Positions 16,650-26,710 are shown, counted from the stretch's first letter. The stretch is DNA of 64,000 bases from Vibrio tarriae (GCF_002216685.1 NZ_CP022353.1:930001-994000), one strand, 5' to 3'. Made by a program: numbers and translations. Notes: a model not told the origin generated them from the sequence alone.

Positions 16650-17039
16650 AAATAATAGCCTATTAACTTATATGATTTTGATTGTTTATATAGGGGGTTC
16701 GTTTTATCTTAGATATCACCTTGTTCTATTTCTCCTATTTAAGTAAATTGTTAGCTCTCATGTTAACTGTATTTTACAGCTTTCGTGGGTGAATTTTTCT
16801 GAAATGTTTTGTTATAGATTCGCTTAGGATCTTAGTCATACTTTGTGCCCTAGTGTGTTGCTCTTATAGTTTTTTTATATTTTGTCATGTTATTTCAAAT
16901 TGCTTCCTTTTGTTTCTATGTATTTGGTTTTCTTATATTGTTATCCTCGACAAGCATACCGAGTTATGCTGGATTTATCCCGAGCAAAATTGATTAAAAA
17001 TGGGGCAGTTATATATTTTATTTTTAGGTGAATATAAAA
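16650..17039. other. Upstream region of the acfD-like gene
   Basis: About 390 T-rich bases between the divergent hemolysin pseudogene and the acfD-like gene. I see no coding frame or RNA gene. It should contain both promoters; no specific operator could be recognised. Confidence 0.5.
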
Positions 17040-20000
17040 ATGAAAAAGACTTTTCTATCAACCTTGATTGCAAGTTCATTATTAGGCTGTAATCACGATA
17101 GCGTGAATATTCCAAATAATGTTATAGTGCCTGGTGTGCCAGAAGTTCCTCAGCTGCCTGAGCTACCATTGCCGCCTGAGGTAATGGTAAATGCAGGGCT
17201 AACACTTGATGGTCATCTAAAATTCGTCAACTCTTCAATATTATGTAATGGAGAGCCATCAGAGAATTTTACTGTTTCCCAATCCGATCATGTGACTTGT
17301 GTTCTTAAAGCTGACGGTACACCAGTTGCTACCTTTTATTCCCCGTTCGATTCTAATGCAACAGGACAACCAAGTCGTACTCTAGAATATCTGAAACTAA
17401 TTGAGGCTGAAGAGTATAAATCTAGCTCAACTCGTATTGAAAATATCCAGACTTTGATTAAAGAAATGGGGACTATTCATGGAAATGATCTCGATCTTAG
17501 CTTAACGGATACGGCAAATCGTCTTATTTTTAAAAACTACTTAAATAATCAACTTGATCTTGAGCATAATGCTTTTAAAAAGTTGATCCAAGAACGTTTA
17601 AGTAATGATGCCCAAACAGACAAACAGCCATCAACACACACTCCAGATGTTGAACCAGCTTTAACTCCTGGAGCGTCTAATGATCTTAGTCAAGCATTTG
17701 TTTCTGCGAATGCAGAGCAAAATTTAGAGTACAAACCTAAAGAAATTATTCTAACAACAGGATACTTAGTTGATAGCAAGGAGCGTCCGGTTAATGGAAT
17801 CGCTTACTTCACTTCTAAAGGGCGAGGCTTGACCGGCTATAAAGATGGCAAATTTATTGGAGATGGCTCATTAGAGTTTTCATGGGGAGATACGATTAAC
17901 TTCGGTATTGATACTTTTGAATTAGGGAGCACTAGAGGTAATAAAAATAAGATCAAATTACAAGATCTGGGAACTGGTAATGAAAGCAAAAATATCGAAA
18001 ATCTAGTGATTCGTTTTGCTGAGGTAACAGACCAAGAGATCACTATCACAGATAAAGTGACAGAGGTATTTGCAAAGTATCCGAATGTCATCAACGAGGC
18101 AATTTCTCTTTCATTGTCGAGTGAAGATATTCAATTAGATCTAGGTAATGGTCATACTCAAGTGGTTGAAGCTGAATTCGATAAGCAATTTGAATCAGGT
18201 TTGGCCTCGGAGATTGACAAAGAATTAGGCAAAAAAGTCGTCACATTCTGGAATTATTTTTCTGAGCCCAAGCAAATAAAGGCGGTTGACTCAGAGGCTC
18301 AAAACGTTCAAAAGGATGTTGAGCGTTTATGGGGCGCTACACAACAGGCACAGAGTGAGGGCTGGAAAAAAGTAGAGCGCTTTCATATTTTCCATGATAG
18401 TACAAACTTTTATGGAAGTACCGGTAATGCTCGTGCTCAAGCAGCAGTAAACATATCCAATCGCGCATTTCCTGTCCTAATGGCACGGAATGATAAAAAC
18501 TATTGGCTCGATTTTGGTAAGCCACAAGCTTGGGATGGTAACGGTCTTGCTTACATTACTGAAGCGCCATCAAAAGTTGTTCCAGACAAAGTCGATGGTT
18601 CAAATGCGACCTTTAATCTTCCTTTCATCAGCATTGGTGAATTAGGTAAAGGAAAAGTAATGGTCATGGGTAATGCACGGTATAACAGCGTGCTAGTCTG
18701 CCCAAATGGCTTTAGTTGGAATGGCAGTGTGAATAACCAAGGTCAGTGCAATGTTTCATCAGATAGTGATGATATGGCTAATTTCTTTGAAAATGCCTTT
18801 AAGTATCTGACCGGTAAAAGTGCTGGTACATTCAATGTAGCTACCAATATTCCAGATGTCTATTTTAAGCGTGGAGGACAGGTATTAGGAAGCAAAGCAA
18901 GCTACCAAATAGATAAACGTTTTGCTCAAAACACGCAGTATTTAGAGTCCTTTGCTAGCCTTGATCCTAAGGATACTCCGCTAGTTATTGTAAATGCATA
19001 TGGGTATTTAGGTGAGCAAGGTGGCTTAGGGGCATATGATCTGCCAATGCAAGCAAATCTTGATGATCCTAAGCTCACACAACAAGATATTTCAGATCTG
19101 ATTACCTATGTGGAGCAAGGCGGTAGTGTCTTGATGATGGAGACAATCAAAGGTCAAAAAGATTCTGGTGTAGTTTCACGTTTGCTGGATGCTGCTGGTA
19201 TAGCTTTTGGTATTGGGGAAAGTGTTGCGTTAAATGGTAATGGTCCAAATGGAGGCTACCCAGATCGAGTCCGTAGCCAACGGCAAAAAGGTATTTGGGT
19301 ACTAGAGCGTTATGCTGCGATAGATGGTGGTAGTGGAGAAATGCCAACACTGCCCTATGTCATTAAAGAAGATGGCAGTGTTGAGTGGAAATATATTGTT
19401 GAGAATCGTCCCGATGATAAACCCAAGCTAGAAGTTGCTCGTTGGACAGAAGTAGATGAGGAAGGAAATAGCAAAGAGCAATTAGCGTTCATCGATGAAG
19501 CAAGCTTCTATAAAGATGGTCAGCTTGATAATGCTGCTCTCACAATTGCTAAAAATCGCATTTTAGATGCATTTAAAGATGCTTCTGGTAAGCGAGTTTA
19601 TGAAGAATGTAAGAATAGTGAATATCACTATGAAATCAACTGTCTAGAATATCGCCCAGGAAACAAGATTCCTATTAGTGGAGGTATGTATGTTCCTAAT
19701 TATACCGAAATGAAATTAGGTGAACATGAAGCGAAATCGATGGTCAAAGCGGCCAATATTGGTAGTAATATTGAAGCTTTGTATCAACATGAGCGCTATT
19801 TTAGAACACGAGGGAAGCAAGGTACTCGTTTAAATAGCGTGGATATGAATCGCATCTATCAGAATTTATCAGTATGGTTATGGAATGATCTGTCATACAC
19901 ATATGATCAAAATAAAGATGATGAGCTAGGTTTTAAGCGTTTTACAGAGTTTCTTAACTGCTATACAGACGACAAAGCTGGTGGAAACACGACTTGTCCA

Positions 20001-21563
20001 GAAGAGTTGAAACTCGAACTTCAGCAAATGGATATGATTTATGCTGAGGGGGAGTTTGCTGGCTATATGAATCCAAGTTATCCACTGAACTATATGGAAA
20101 AACCATTGACTCGTTTGATGCTTGGTCGTTCATTCTGGGATCTGGATATTAAAGTTGATACTCGACAATTTCCGGGAGTAGCATCATCAACATCAAGTTC
20201 AGGAGGCACTATTACTCTAGATATGCGTAATAATGTAACAGCTTGGTTTGCTGGTAACCGTCAAGCAACGGGACAATGGGCACAAGCTCATGTTCCATTT
20301 AAGGTAAGTGTGAGCGGTGAGAAGGCCCCAGTAACCATTACGGTTGCATTAGCGGATGATTTGACTGGTCGTGAAAAACATGAAGTTGGATTAAAACGTC
20401 CACCAAGAATGACCAAGTCATTTGTTATTGGTGGCAATCGTGCAACAAGTGAAACAATCACTGTGCCTTATGGTGGCTTAATTTATGCTCAAGGTGGTGA
20501 CTCTGAAAATGTTCAGTTGACCTTTACTGGAACACTGGCTGCCCCATTGTATATGGGTGATCGCTGGGTGAACGATATTAATTCGCCGGCCCCAGTGGGG
20601 GATATTGTAAGTAAGTCCTTTATTTACACGGCACCTAAGGCGAATCTTCATGCAGAAAACTACCCAGGCGGGGTGGAGCAGTTTGCTAAAGATTTAGATC
20701 AGTTCGCATCGGATCTCAACGATTTCTATGCGAGAGACGAAGGTCTTAATGGTCAAGCGAATCGCAAAGTGACAGGGGGGGAGAATCCAAATAGCCGCCA
20801 TCATTTTGTCAATGATGTGGCAATCAGTATTGGTGCAGCGCATTCTGGTTACCCTGTTATGAATAGCAGTTATAATTTGGACAGTAACAATATTAATACT
20901 ACACCACTGAATGATTGGTTGTTATGGCATGAAGTGGGCCACAATGCCGCAGAAGCCCCATTTGTAGTAGAAGGTGCGACAGAGGTAGTCAATAACTTGC
21001 TAGCTCTGTACATGCAAGATCTGCATACCGGAAAAATGACGCGAGTTGAGCAGGATATTCGGGTTGCACCTGAGTTTGTTCAGGCTGAACATGGCCATGC
21101 TTGGGCTGCTGGAGGAGCCGCCGAACGTTTAGTTATGTTCGCGCAACTGAAAGAGTGGGCAGAAAGTGAGTTTAATATTCGTGACTGGTATCAAGATGAT
21201 TTACCAGGCTATTATTCTGAGGTTGATGGTGTAAAAGGTTGGAATTTGTTCAAGTTGATGCATCGATTAACACGTAATGAAAGTGAAGGAATTTTCGATC
21301 TCAAGAATAATAATGTATGCCGCCTACAAGGATTAAATAAGAGTGATCAGCTTATGGTATGTGCTTCTTATGCTGCACAAACTGATTTGACTGACTTCTT
21401 TAAAGCATGGAATCCAGGGTCAAAAAGCTTTGTCTATCCAGGAAGTTCTCAACCAAGTTATGAGGGAGGGATTACTCAACAAGGTATAGAACTAGTGAAA
21501 ACACTTGGATTGAAAAAGCCCAAACTGCAACCAGAAGCGATAAATACAATTACGATTAGATAA
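17040..21563 (+). CDS. acfD: AcfD/SslE-family lipoprotein with M60 metallopeptidase domain
   Basis: A lipoprotein of 1507 residues, about the length of V. cholerae AcfD. Signal peptide and lipobox are [18 protein letters not shown] proline-rich tether follows. The M60-like domain carries the zinc motif HEVGH at residues 1297-1301 with downstream EGATEVVNN supplying glutamates. SslE/AcfD proteins are surface or secreted mucin-degrading proteases that aid colonisation. I chose the ATG at 17040; a GTG at 17028 would precede the signal peptide. V. parahaemolyticus T3SS2 islands also carry an AcfD homologue. The gene is intact, monocistronic and followed by a strong terminator. Confidence 0.92.
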   Translation: MKKTFLSTLIASSLLGCNHDSVNIPNNVIVPGVPEVPQLPELPLPPEVMVNAGLTLDGHLKFVNSSILCNGEPSENFTVSQSDHVTCVLKADGTPVATFYSPFDSNATGQPSRTLEYLKLIEAEEYKSSSTRIENIQTLIKEMGTIHGNDLDLSLTDTANRLIFKNYLNNQLDLEHNAFKKLIQERLSNDAQTDKQPSTHTPDVEPALTPGASNDLSQAFVSANAEQNLEYKPKEIILTTGYLVDSKERPVNGIAYFTSKGRGLTGYKDGKFIGDGSLEFSWGDTINFGIDTFELGSTRGNKNKIKLQDLGTGNESKNIENLVIRFAEVTDQEITITDKVTEVFAKYPNVINEAISLSLSSEDIQLDLGNGHTQVVEAEFDKQFESGLASEIDKELGKKVVTFWNYFSEPKQIKAVDSEAQNVQKDVERLWGATQQAQSEGWKKVERFHIFHDSTNFYGSTGNARAQAAVNISNRAFPVLMARNDKNYWLDFGKPQAWDGNGLAYITEAPSKVVPDKVDGSNATFNLPFISIGELGKGKVMVMGNARYNSVLVCPNGFSWNGSVNNQGQCNVSSDSDDMANFFENAFKYLTGKSAGTFNVATNIPDVYFKRGGQVLGSKASYQIDKRFAQNTQYLESFASLDPKDTPLVIVNAYGYLGEQGGLGAYDLPMQANLDDPKLTQQDISDLITYVEQGGSVLMMETIKGQKDSGVVSRLLDAAGIAFGIGESVALNGNGPNGGYPDRVRSQRQKGIWVLERYAAIDGGSGEMPTLPYVIKEDGSVEWKYIVENRPDDKPKLEVARWTEVDEEGNSKEQLAFIDEASFYKDGQLDNAALTIAKNRILDAFKDASGKRVYEECKNSEYHYEINCLEYRPGNKIPISGGMYVPNYTEMKLGEHEAKSMVKAANIGSNIEALYQHERYFRTRGKQGTRLNSVDMNRIYQNLSVWLWNDLSYTYDQNKDDELGFKRFTEFLNCYTDDKAGGNTTCPEELKLELQQMDMIYAEGEFAGYMNPSYPLNYMEKPLTRLMLGRSFWDLDIKVDTRQFPGVASSTSSSGGTITLDMRNNVTAWFAGNRQATGQWAQAHVPFKVSVSGEKAPVTITVALADDLTGREKHEVGLKRPPRMTKSFVIGGNRATSETITVPYGGLIYAQGGDSENVQLTFTGTLAAPLYMGDRWVNDINSPAPVGDIVSKSFIYTAPKANLHAENYPGGVEQFAKDLDQFASDLNDFYARDEGLNGQANRKVTGGENPNSRHHFVNDVAISIGAAHSGYPVMNSSYNLDSNNINTTPLNDWLLWHEVGHNAAEAPFVVEGATEVVNNLLALYMQDLHTGKMTRVEQDIRVAPEFVQAEHGHAWAAGGAAERLVMFAQLKEWAESEFNIRDWYQDDLPGYYSEVDGVKGWNLFKLMHRLTRNESEGIFDLKNNNVCRLQGLNKSDQLMVCASYAAQTDLTDFFKAWNPGSKSFVYPGSSQPSYEGGITQQGIELVKTLGLKKPKLQPEAINTITIR

Positions 21564-21570
21564 TAACCTT

Positions 21571-21598
21571 AAAAGCCCAAGCCAAAGCTTGGGCTTTT
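21571..21598 (+). terminator. Rho-independent terminator after acfD
   Basis: Twelve-base arms AAAAGCCCAAGC and GCTTGGGCTTTT enclose a CAAA loop, eight bases after the stop codon. Confidence 0.88.
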
Positions 21599-21623
21599 AA
21601 ATAGATTAATAGAGGTGAATTCT

Positions 21624-22337
21624 ATGATAGATTTTTTGTATGTAAGTACACTAAAGGGATGCTTGGATGAGTTGCAATATGGATGTTCAGATTTAAATAA
21701 AATGGATATAAAAAAGATTACCAATGTGTCTAAATCTATAGACACAAAGGAACTAAAATTTTTATTAAATAGGAAAAAAAAAGCGTTTGATGATAGTCCA
21801 GGAATAGTAACAAACAAGCTATTTCCACAACTACCATTACCTAAAGATGTAATAGGCACATTAGTAAAAATTCAAAACGATGGGTATTTGATCTATCCAA
21901 TGGATGGATCAACCCCAAAAATACCAGAAGGACAAGTGGATTTTATCATATCAGCTGATGAAGCACTGAGAGTATTGTGTTTCGAAAAAAATACTGTATA
22001 TGAGAGAAAAGAGTTGAGAGATAGAGCTATTGGAGCAATTAATTATGGACATTCATCACTAGCTTTTAAAGAGGATGGGGTCAGTATAGCTACCAATCCT
22101 AAATTATCGATGGAAAGAAGAAAGTCCTTATCTACAGAACCTGTACTATTAGCGGGAACAATATTTTTTCCTGATCATGATAATCCAGTTGTCGGAGGAG
22201 GGGAGATGCTCTATTGGACTAATGATAGTGGTCATTTTAAACCAGCGCTTAAAGAAGCTTTCAACAATAGAATAGGTTTTGTTAAAGATATTTTACCTAT
22301 GCAAAAATTCATTCCATTTGATGGTAGTAAAAAATAA
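21624..22337 (+). CDS. Unrecognised 237-residue protein, effector candidate
   Basis: Not recognised. The ATG at 21624 follows AGAGG by eight bases; an upstream GTG at 21615 is less likely. There is no signal peptide. The N-terminal 60 residues are lysine-rich and polar; the C-terminal part carries RDRAIGAINYGHSSLAFKED, LLAGTIFFPDHDNPVVGGGE and MLYWTNDSGHFKPAL. The last stretch recalls an asn/asp-ser-gly-his-aromatic-x-pro motif I have seen in the C-terminal toxin domains of some polymorphic proteins, but I cannot name the family. It is convergent with the 22469 gene and lies amid effector candidates. Confidence 0.6.
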   Translation: MIDFLYVSTLKGCLDELQYGCSDLNKMDIKKITNVSKSIDTKELKFLLNRKKKAFDDSPGIVTNKLFPQLPLPKDVIGTLVKIQNDGYLIYPMDGSTPKIPEGQVDFIISADEALRVLCFEKNTVYERKELRDRAIGAINYGHSSLAFKEDGVSIATNPKLSMERRKSLSTEPVLLAGTIFFPDHDNPVVGGGEMLYWTNDSGHFKPALKEAFNNRIGFVKDILPMQKFIPFDGSKK

Positions 22338-22386
22338 AATACTCGAATTGTAAAGAAAAGACTATTTACTATTAAGAGTATTTTAG

Positions 22387-22459
22387 CTACTCCAAGAAGT
22401 TCTTTAAGTTCTTTAAGTTCTTTAAGTTCTTTAAGTTCTTTAAATACATCTTGGAGTAG
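22387..22459. repeat. Five 9-bp tandem repeats framed by an 11-bp inverted repeat
   Basis: Arms CTACTCCAAGA (22387-22397) and TCTTGGAGTAG (22449-22459) enclose five head-to-tail copies of AGTTCTTTA (22398-22442). It lies between two convergent genes, so a stem with a repetitive loop may act in termination; the repeat number is likely to vary between isolates. Confidence 0.9.
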
Positions 22460-22468
22460 TGTAGAAAA

Positions 22469-23743
22469 CTAACTTTTTTTGAGTGATCTATTTAAGTGTG
22501 AAGGTAAACAACTCTCATTAAAACGCCAATGTGTTGCTCCTAAGACTGCAACATCATAATATTCAGTTGATAGATTTTTAAATTCATCATTGTTAAATAT
22601 TGACTCTGGTAAAGACTCCATAAAGGAACCTGGTTTATATGGAATTCCAACTTTTTCCGCCACAGCCATAACTTCATGATAGCTATGCATTCCTCCACCA
22701 ACCAAATACCCTAAGATAGCTGCACAGTATTGTTTCTTTAACTCTGTAGTTTGAAGTTGTCCGAATGCTTCTGCAGCCTGAAATAAGGTTCCCGTCGTAC
22801 CGGATATACCTGCACCAAATAACAAATTTCTTGTATCTAAGTCATCGTAATAGTCATTAGCTTGAGGATGACTCAGTCTTTTCTCATCACGTATGAACAT
22901 ATCTATTGCGCGTTGTCTGGACTGTACTTTTTCCGGTTGATTTAGATGTGAGTCAGAGGGTAATAAACCAATAGTTTCACAAGGAAGGACTGGAGATTTT
23001 TTACGTATTCTTCCTCTGGTCTGAGGATCATCGAACCAGTCTTGTCGAACAGTTTCTGCTAATGAAAGGTATTTTTCTCTTTGCTCACATTCATAAGATA
23101 GTAATACCTTTCTTCCTATAGCATCATGTATGGCTAATTTTTGTTCTATTGTCCCAGTTTTAAGAGTCTGAAGAATAGTTTTTAAGACATCTTCCGAATC
23201 GATGGATTCTACATTATCTAATGATATACGACCAAAACTGGAACGACCATTCGTCCAAAAATAGTGGCCAATTGTTTTTTTTATGAAATCTGAAAAGACC
23301 CTACCGTTTTCGATATGTTTTAATTGAATAAAATTGATAATGCCTGCGGATACATTGTCAACAGCATCTTTTGTGATAGACGGCTCTTTGAGTATTAGAG
23401 AAGTAAGCAATGACTGATATTCTTTTTGGCGAGATAAACTAGTCTGACAATCGTATGGCTTTAATCTTACTCCATCAACATTATGGTTGAAGCCGAGATG
23501 CTCGCCATAATTTGAATAAATAACTTTTCTTTCATCTGTTATGGCGTATGGAACAAAACATCGTCCATCAGTACAAATTCGATTTATATTCTTTAATACT
23601 CTGGAGTGATTTTCAAAGGAAAGTAAAAGAAAGGGCCCTTTTGGGTTTTCGATGTTTTTTATCATTAAACCTGATTGTGGATTTTCATTTTGTGAGTGAG
23701 AGCCATTAATACGATTATGATGCGAGAGTACAGATTTTAGCAT
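22469..23743 (-). CDS. Unrecognised 424-residue protein, effector candidate
   Basis: Not recognised with certainty. The ATG follows AGGA by about seven bases. The first 35 residues are polar and serine/asparagine-rich, as expected for a type III signal, and there is no signal peptide or membrane helix. The C-terminal third looks like an enzyme core: LLFGAGISGTTGTLFQAAEAFG, then AAILGYLVGGGMHSYHEVMA, and IPYKPGSFMESLPE. The His-Ser-x-His-Glu cluster after a Gly-Gly-Gly turn could be catalytic. Codon use and low GC match the island. It converges on the 21624 gene across the tandem-repeat hairpin. Confidence 0.6.
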   Translation of the reverse strand: MLKSVLSHHNRINGSHSQNENPQSGLMIKNIENPKGPFLLLSFENHSRVLKNINRICTDGRCFVPYAITDERKVIYSNYGEHLGFNHNVDGVRLKPYDCQTSLSRQKEYQSLLTSLILKEPSITKDAVDNVSAGIINFIQLKHIENGRVFSDFIKKTIGHYFWTNGRSSFGRISLDNVESIDSEDVLKTILQTLKTGTIEQKLAIHDAIGRKVLLSYECEQREKYLSLAETVRQDWFDDPQTRGRIRKKSPVLPCETIGLLPSDSHLNQPEKVQSRQRAIDMFIRDEKRLSHPQANDYYDDLDTRNLLFGAGISGTTGTLFQAAEAFGQLQTTELKKQYCAAILGYLVGGGMHSYHEVMAVAEKVGIPYKPGSFMESLPESIFNNDEFKNLSTEYYDVAVLGATHWRFNESCLPSHLNRSLKKS

Positions 23744-23846
23744 AGATAAATCCTATAAAAAAACGACTTCCATGTCCTTAATTAGCTATGTCCATAATAG
23801 CGGATATAGGGCGACGACGTTAAAAATACAACATCACTAGGAGATA

Positions 23847-24659
23847 TTATTTTCCGATATTATACTTTTGGAAAATATCAAAAGCTTCTTTGCTTGACAG
23901 ATAATCATAAAAAGCTGTGGCTTCTTCTGATGCACCTTGCTTTATAGTAACATTGAGATCACGATATATTACACGATCTGGTTCAATTTCAATCATGTCA
24001 GCTTTTTCTGTATTAGCATGATACCATTCTGGCCAAGTGATCCACGCATCTGCTTTTTCTTGTTGTTGATTACCTAGGAATGCTTTAGCAGCTGCGCCAC
24101 TGCCTGATGCTTGATAAACAATTTTCGAACGAAACTTCTCAACATCTTCAAGCTTACCTTTCCTACCAACGATGTCCTCCCAAAGTGCAGTAGCAGACGT
24201 TACAGATTTAAGTGTCTGATTATTAACTACAATTCTTTTGACTTCTGGATTGTTAATTAAATCTTCAATTCCATGTATATGTTTAGGGTTACCCTTTTGA
24301 ACTAAAATGACAGCAGGTCTTAAATAGATAGATTTACTAAGTTTCGACGTAAAGCCGTACTTCTTGAACTCATCTTCTAAGACGGCATAATAGTTTTCAG
24401 ATGTCCCCCATAGAATATCTGCAGGGCCTGTATTGCAGCTTTTATCTAGTCCTTTCGCACAACTTTCCCAAGTTGTATATGGTCCTGGATTAATATTAAT
24501 TTTGATGTCTTTAAACCGATCATTTTCTTTAAATTTTTGTACTATTTCATTTAATGCATGGTGAGGGCCACCAGCACCATATAGATTTATTTCGGCAGAA
24601 ATGACCGAATGGCTTACTGATAAAGAAAACAAACTAAGAGCTAATAGCTTACCGTTCAT
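23847..24659 (-). CDS. acfC: AcfC-like periplasmic substrate-binding protein
   Basis: A 270-residue secreted binding protein of the molybdate/sulfate ABC type. It has a signal peptide (MNGKLLALSLFSLSVSHSVIS, cleaved near SAE) and family stretches INLYGAGGPHHALNEIVQKF, ADILWGTSENYY, AVILVQKGNPKHIHGIEDL and GSGAAAKAFLGNQQQ. This layout matches accessory colonisation factor AcfC of V. cholerae VPI-1. The ligand is unknown, though AcfC has been linked to chemotaxis and binding of anions. No ABC permease genes are nearby, so it probably serves sensing or scavenging. AGGAG precedes the ATG. Confidence 0.82.
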   Translation of the reverse strand: MNGKLLALSLFSLSVSHSVISAEINLYGAGGPHHALNEIVQKFKENDRFKDIKININPGPYTTWESCAKGLDKSCNTGPADILWGTSENYYAVLEDEFKKYGFTSKLSKSIYLRPAVILVQKGNPKHIHGIEDLINNPEVKRIVVNNQTLKSVTSATALWEDIVGRKGKLEDVEKFRSKIVYQASGSGAAAKAFLGNQQQEKADAWITWPEWYHANTEKADMIEIEPDRVIYRDLNVTIKQGASEEATAFYDYLSSKEAFDIFQKYNIGK

Positions 24660-24898
24660 TGACTACTCCTATAGCACATATTCAACTCACTGATGAGCGA
24701 AGTTTCACTTAGTTTTGATCAAAATAATAGAATAACAAAAGTGAATATTTTTGTAGTTTTGCGTCGAGCATTTCTGCATCTTTTTCTTTGAAATTACCCT
24801 TGGCGTCTTTTGTATTCATGTTATTTCAGTTTTTGTCAGGTTGTTGTTCTGTACAATTACACGCGTAAAAATATGTACTTCATTATAGGTGAGAATGT

Positions 24899-25732
24899 AT
24901 GCCGATAATATCTAGTATACCATTAAGATATACTTTGGGTATGAGTGTTACTACAAGCACGATTGACATTTTTGCTAAAGATATAAAATCAATAACACAA
25001 CAATTAGATGAAGATAAAAATAAAAAATTGATTTCCATGATGGAAAGATACCTCTGTCGTGGGAGAAATGGTATAAAAAAAGAAAAAATTAATAATATTT
25101 TATCGAATATTAATAATGGAAAACCCCAAAAAAACGTCTTAGATTCAACCATTTCTGAACATGCAATTCCTTGTTGTCTATCATTGTTGGAAGAGGGCGT
25201 GTCTTCAGGAAGGATAAGTAAATTTGAAGGTACACATAGAATTGTCTATATCGATGATGATACAGGGTTCGGTCTGAAAATTTTAAAAAATGACAGCTCA
25301 TGGTCCAAATGCTTTGCTGCTGATCTCCGACTAAACGAACTTTATCAAGATAAGAGATTTTATTCTGGTAGGTACGCAGCCTTTTCAAACTATAAAATAG
25401 TGCATATAGAAGATGACCTTTTTGATGGCAAGTTTATAAAGGCAATTTTCTTCAGGAAAATTCCTGGTTGTGAGCCATTGAGTAGATGGGATCAAATACC
25501 ACTGTCAATACTCTTGAAATTAGAGTCTATGGGATTCATGCCTTTTGATATAAAACCAGATAACTTTGTTAAAGTTAAAAATGATAATGACCAATACGAG
25601 TATGTTCCTATCGATGCTAAGTTAATTGGAAAAATTAATACAGGTAGTTTTAGAACGGTAAGGGTTTTAGAACTACGTGAACAACAAGGTCCATATTGTT
25701 ATTCAGGGAAATATGTAGATGTTGCACAATGA
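24899..25732 (+). CDS. Kinase-like protein, probable type III effector
   Basis: A 277-residue protein whose C-terminal two thirds read like a small protein kinase. FGLKIL at residues 124-129 offers the ATP-binding lysine. NELYQ near 146-150 offers the helix-C glutamate. FDIKPDN at 216-222 replaces the catalytic HRDxKxxN loop, with the histidine-arginine changed. PIDAKL at 238-243 stands where DFG is expected, keeping the aspartate. This resembles minimal effector kinases of the OspG/NleH type rather than housekeeping kinases. The first 100 residues are unassigned. There is no signal peptide. It overlaps the next small gene by 14 bases, with AGGTGAG before its ATG. Confidence 0.65.
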   Translation: MPIISSIPLRYTLGMSVTTSTIDIFAKDIKSITQQLDEDKNKKLISMMERYLCRGRNGIKKEKINNILSNINNGKPQKNVLDSTISEHAIPCCLSLLEEGVSSGRISKFEGTHRIVYIDDDTGFGLKILKNDSSWSKCFAADLRLNELYQDKRFYSGRYAAFSNYKIVHIEDDLFDGKFIKAIFFRKIPGCEPLSRWDQIPLSILLKLESMGFMPFDIKPDNFVKVKNDNDQYEYVPIDAKLIGKINTGSFRTVRVLELREQQGPYCYSGKYVDVAQ

Positions 25733-25922
25733 TCTTAAAAGACTTAAAAATCGAGTGAAAAGAATTCGGCAGGAAGTCAAAGATTCTATTGAAATGGATA
25801 GGGATATAAGCGTTATTAACCAAAAGCTAGAAAAATTAGATGCGGCCCAAAAACAATATGAAAGAGCTTATGCATTTTGGTTTCAATCTAAAATTTCTAA
25901 TTCATACACGGTAACACATTAA
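25719..25922 (+). CDS. Small coiled-coil protein coupled to the kinase-like gene
   Basis: A 67-residue, highly charged, helical protein (LKNRVKRIRQEVKDSIEMD and INQKLEKLDAAQKQYERAYAF) that probably forms a coiled coil. It overlaps the kinase-like gene by 14 bases and so is translationally coupled to it. It could be a chaperone or activator of that protein, but it does not resemble classical class I chaperones. A rho-independent terminator begins at its stop codon. The existence of the protein is inferred from the overlap and the clean open frame. Confidence 0.5.
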   Translation: MLHNDLKRLKNRVKRIRQEVKDSIEMDRDISVINQKLEKLDAAQKQYERAYAFWFQSKISNSYTVTH

Positions 25923-25946
25923 AAAAAGCCCCTTTTGGGGCTTTTT
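25922..25946 (+). terminator. Rho-independent terminator
   Basis: AAAAAGCCCC and GGGGCTTTTT enclose a TTTT loop directly after the coiled-coil gene, ending the kinase-like operon at the border of the IS element. Confidence 0.88.
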
Positions 25947-26570
25947 ATTGTCATCCCTAAACCACCGCTTTTAGCGGTGGTGATTGTCCCTAGGGGCTTT
26001 TGCCCGAAAATGCGCCCATGTTAGAAGACAAACTCTTATTCACCATAAGTAAGAGGATTCAAATAACATGGGCGACTACAGAAGTTCATCACACGTCTAT
26101 TGGCGTTGCAAATATCATATCGTTTGGACACCAAAATTTCGTTTTAAGATCTTAAAAGGTAATGTAGCCAAAGAGCTAAATCGTTCGATCTACATTCTTT
26201 GTAATATGAAAGATTGTGAAGTTTTGGAACTCAATGTTCAGCCAGATCATGTCCACTTAGTTGCGATAATTCCGCCCAAAGTATCGATTTCGACGTTGAT
26301 GGGAGTTTTAAAGGGTAGGAGTGCAATTAGGCTATTCAACAAGTTTCCACATATCAGGAAAAAGTTATGGGGAAATCATTTTTGGGCGCGAGGCTATTTT
26401 GTGGATACGGTAGGTGTAAATGAAGAAATCATTAGACGGTATGTACGGCATCAAGACAAAAAAGAGCTTGAGCAAGAGCAGCAGTTAGAGTTATTGAGAG
26501 ACTAACAGCGTCGTGGCCCCCTTTTAGGGGGCTTATATTAAAACCGCCTTCTAAGAAGGCGGATTTTTAT
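25945..26570 (+). mobile_element. IS1004-like element (IS200/IS605 family)
   Basis: A compact element of about 626 bases with one Y1 transposase and no inverted terminal repeats. It has subterminal hairpins typical of the family: ACCACCGC/GCGGTGGT at 25961-25981 on the left and CCGCCTTC/GAAGGCGG at 26544-26562 on the right. Size and content fit IS1004, known from V. cholerae. Exact ends are approximate because these elements make no target duplication. Confidence 0.8.
26068..26505 (+). CDS. tnpA: IS200-type Y1 transposase
   Basis: A 145-residue HUH-family single-strand transposase. The metal-binding HVH triad is at residues 61-63 (QPDHVHLVAI) and the catalytic tyrosine is Y125 (IIRRYVRHQ). 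WTPKFRFKIL near residue 20 and the WGNHFWARGYFVDTVG stretch are family landmarks. It cuts and rejoins hairpin-marked ends of the IS as single-stranded DNA. The gene is full length without frameshifts, so the element may still be mobile. AGAGG lies upstream of the ATG. Confidence 0.93.
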   Translation: MGDYRSSSHVYWRCKYHIVWTPKFRFKILKGNVAKELNRSIYILCNMKDCEVLELNVQPDHVHLVAIIPPKVSISTLMGVLKGRSAIRLFNKFPHIRKKLWGNHFWARGYFVDTVGVNEEIIRRYVRHQDKKELEQEQQLELLRD

Positions 26571-26580
26571 TTTTTGTGTT

Positions 26581-26706
26581 TTTCCCTTCCTACTTGAAGC
26601 TGCAGCGGTGTTGGCTAGACTCGTTCACCCCAATCACATAGTTTGTCTATGCTCATGGGGATTCACTTCCTTGCCGCCTATCTACAACTCCAAGTTGTTT
26701 GGGTAT
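26581..26706. repeat. ERIC-like intergenic repeat
   Basis: The interval follows the ERIC/IRU layout of enterobacteria and vibrios: CTACTTGAAGCTGCAG on the left, GTTCACCCCAATCAC in the middle facing CATGGGGATTCAC, and CTTGCCGCC followed by TTGTTTGGGTAT on the right. The length of about 126 bases also fits. It sits between the IS and the end of vopF and would be transcribed with the vopF 3' end. Confidence 0.8.
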
Positions 26707-26710
26707 GCTC

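Noticed and set aside
22398..22442. Short repeats considered as a CRISPR array
   Set aside because: Units are nine bases, contiguous and without spacers, and no cas gene is present.
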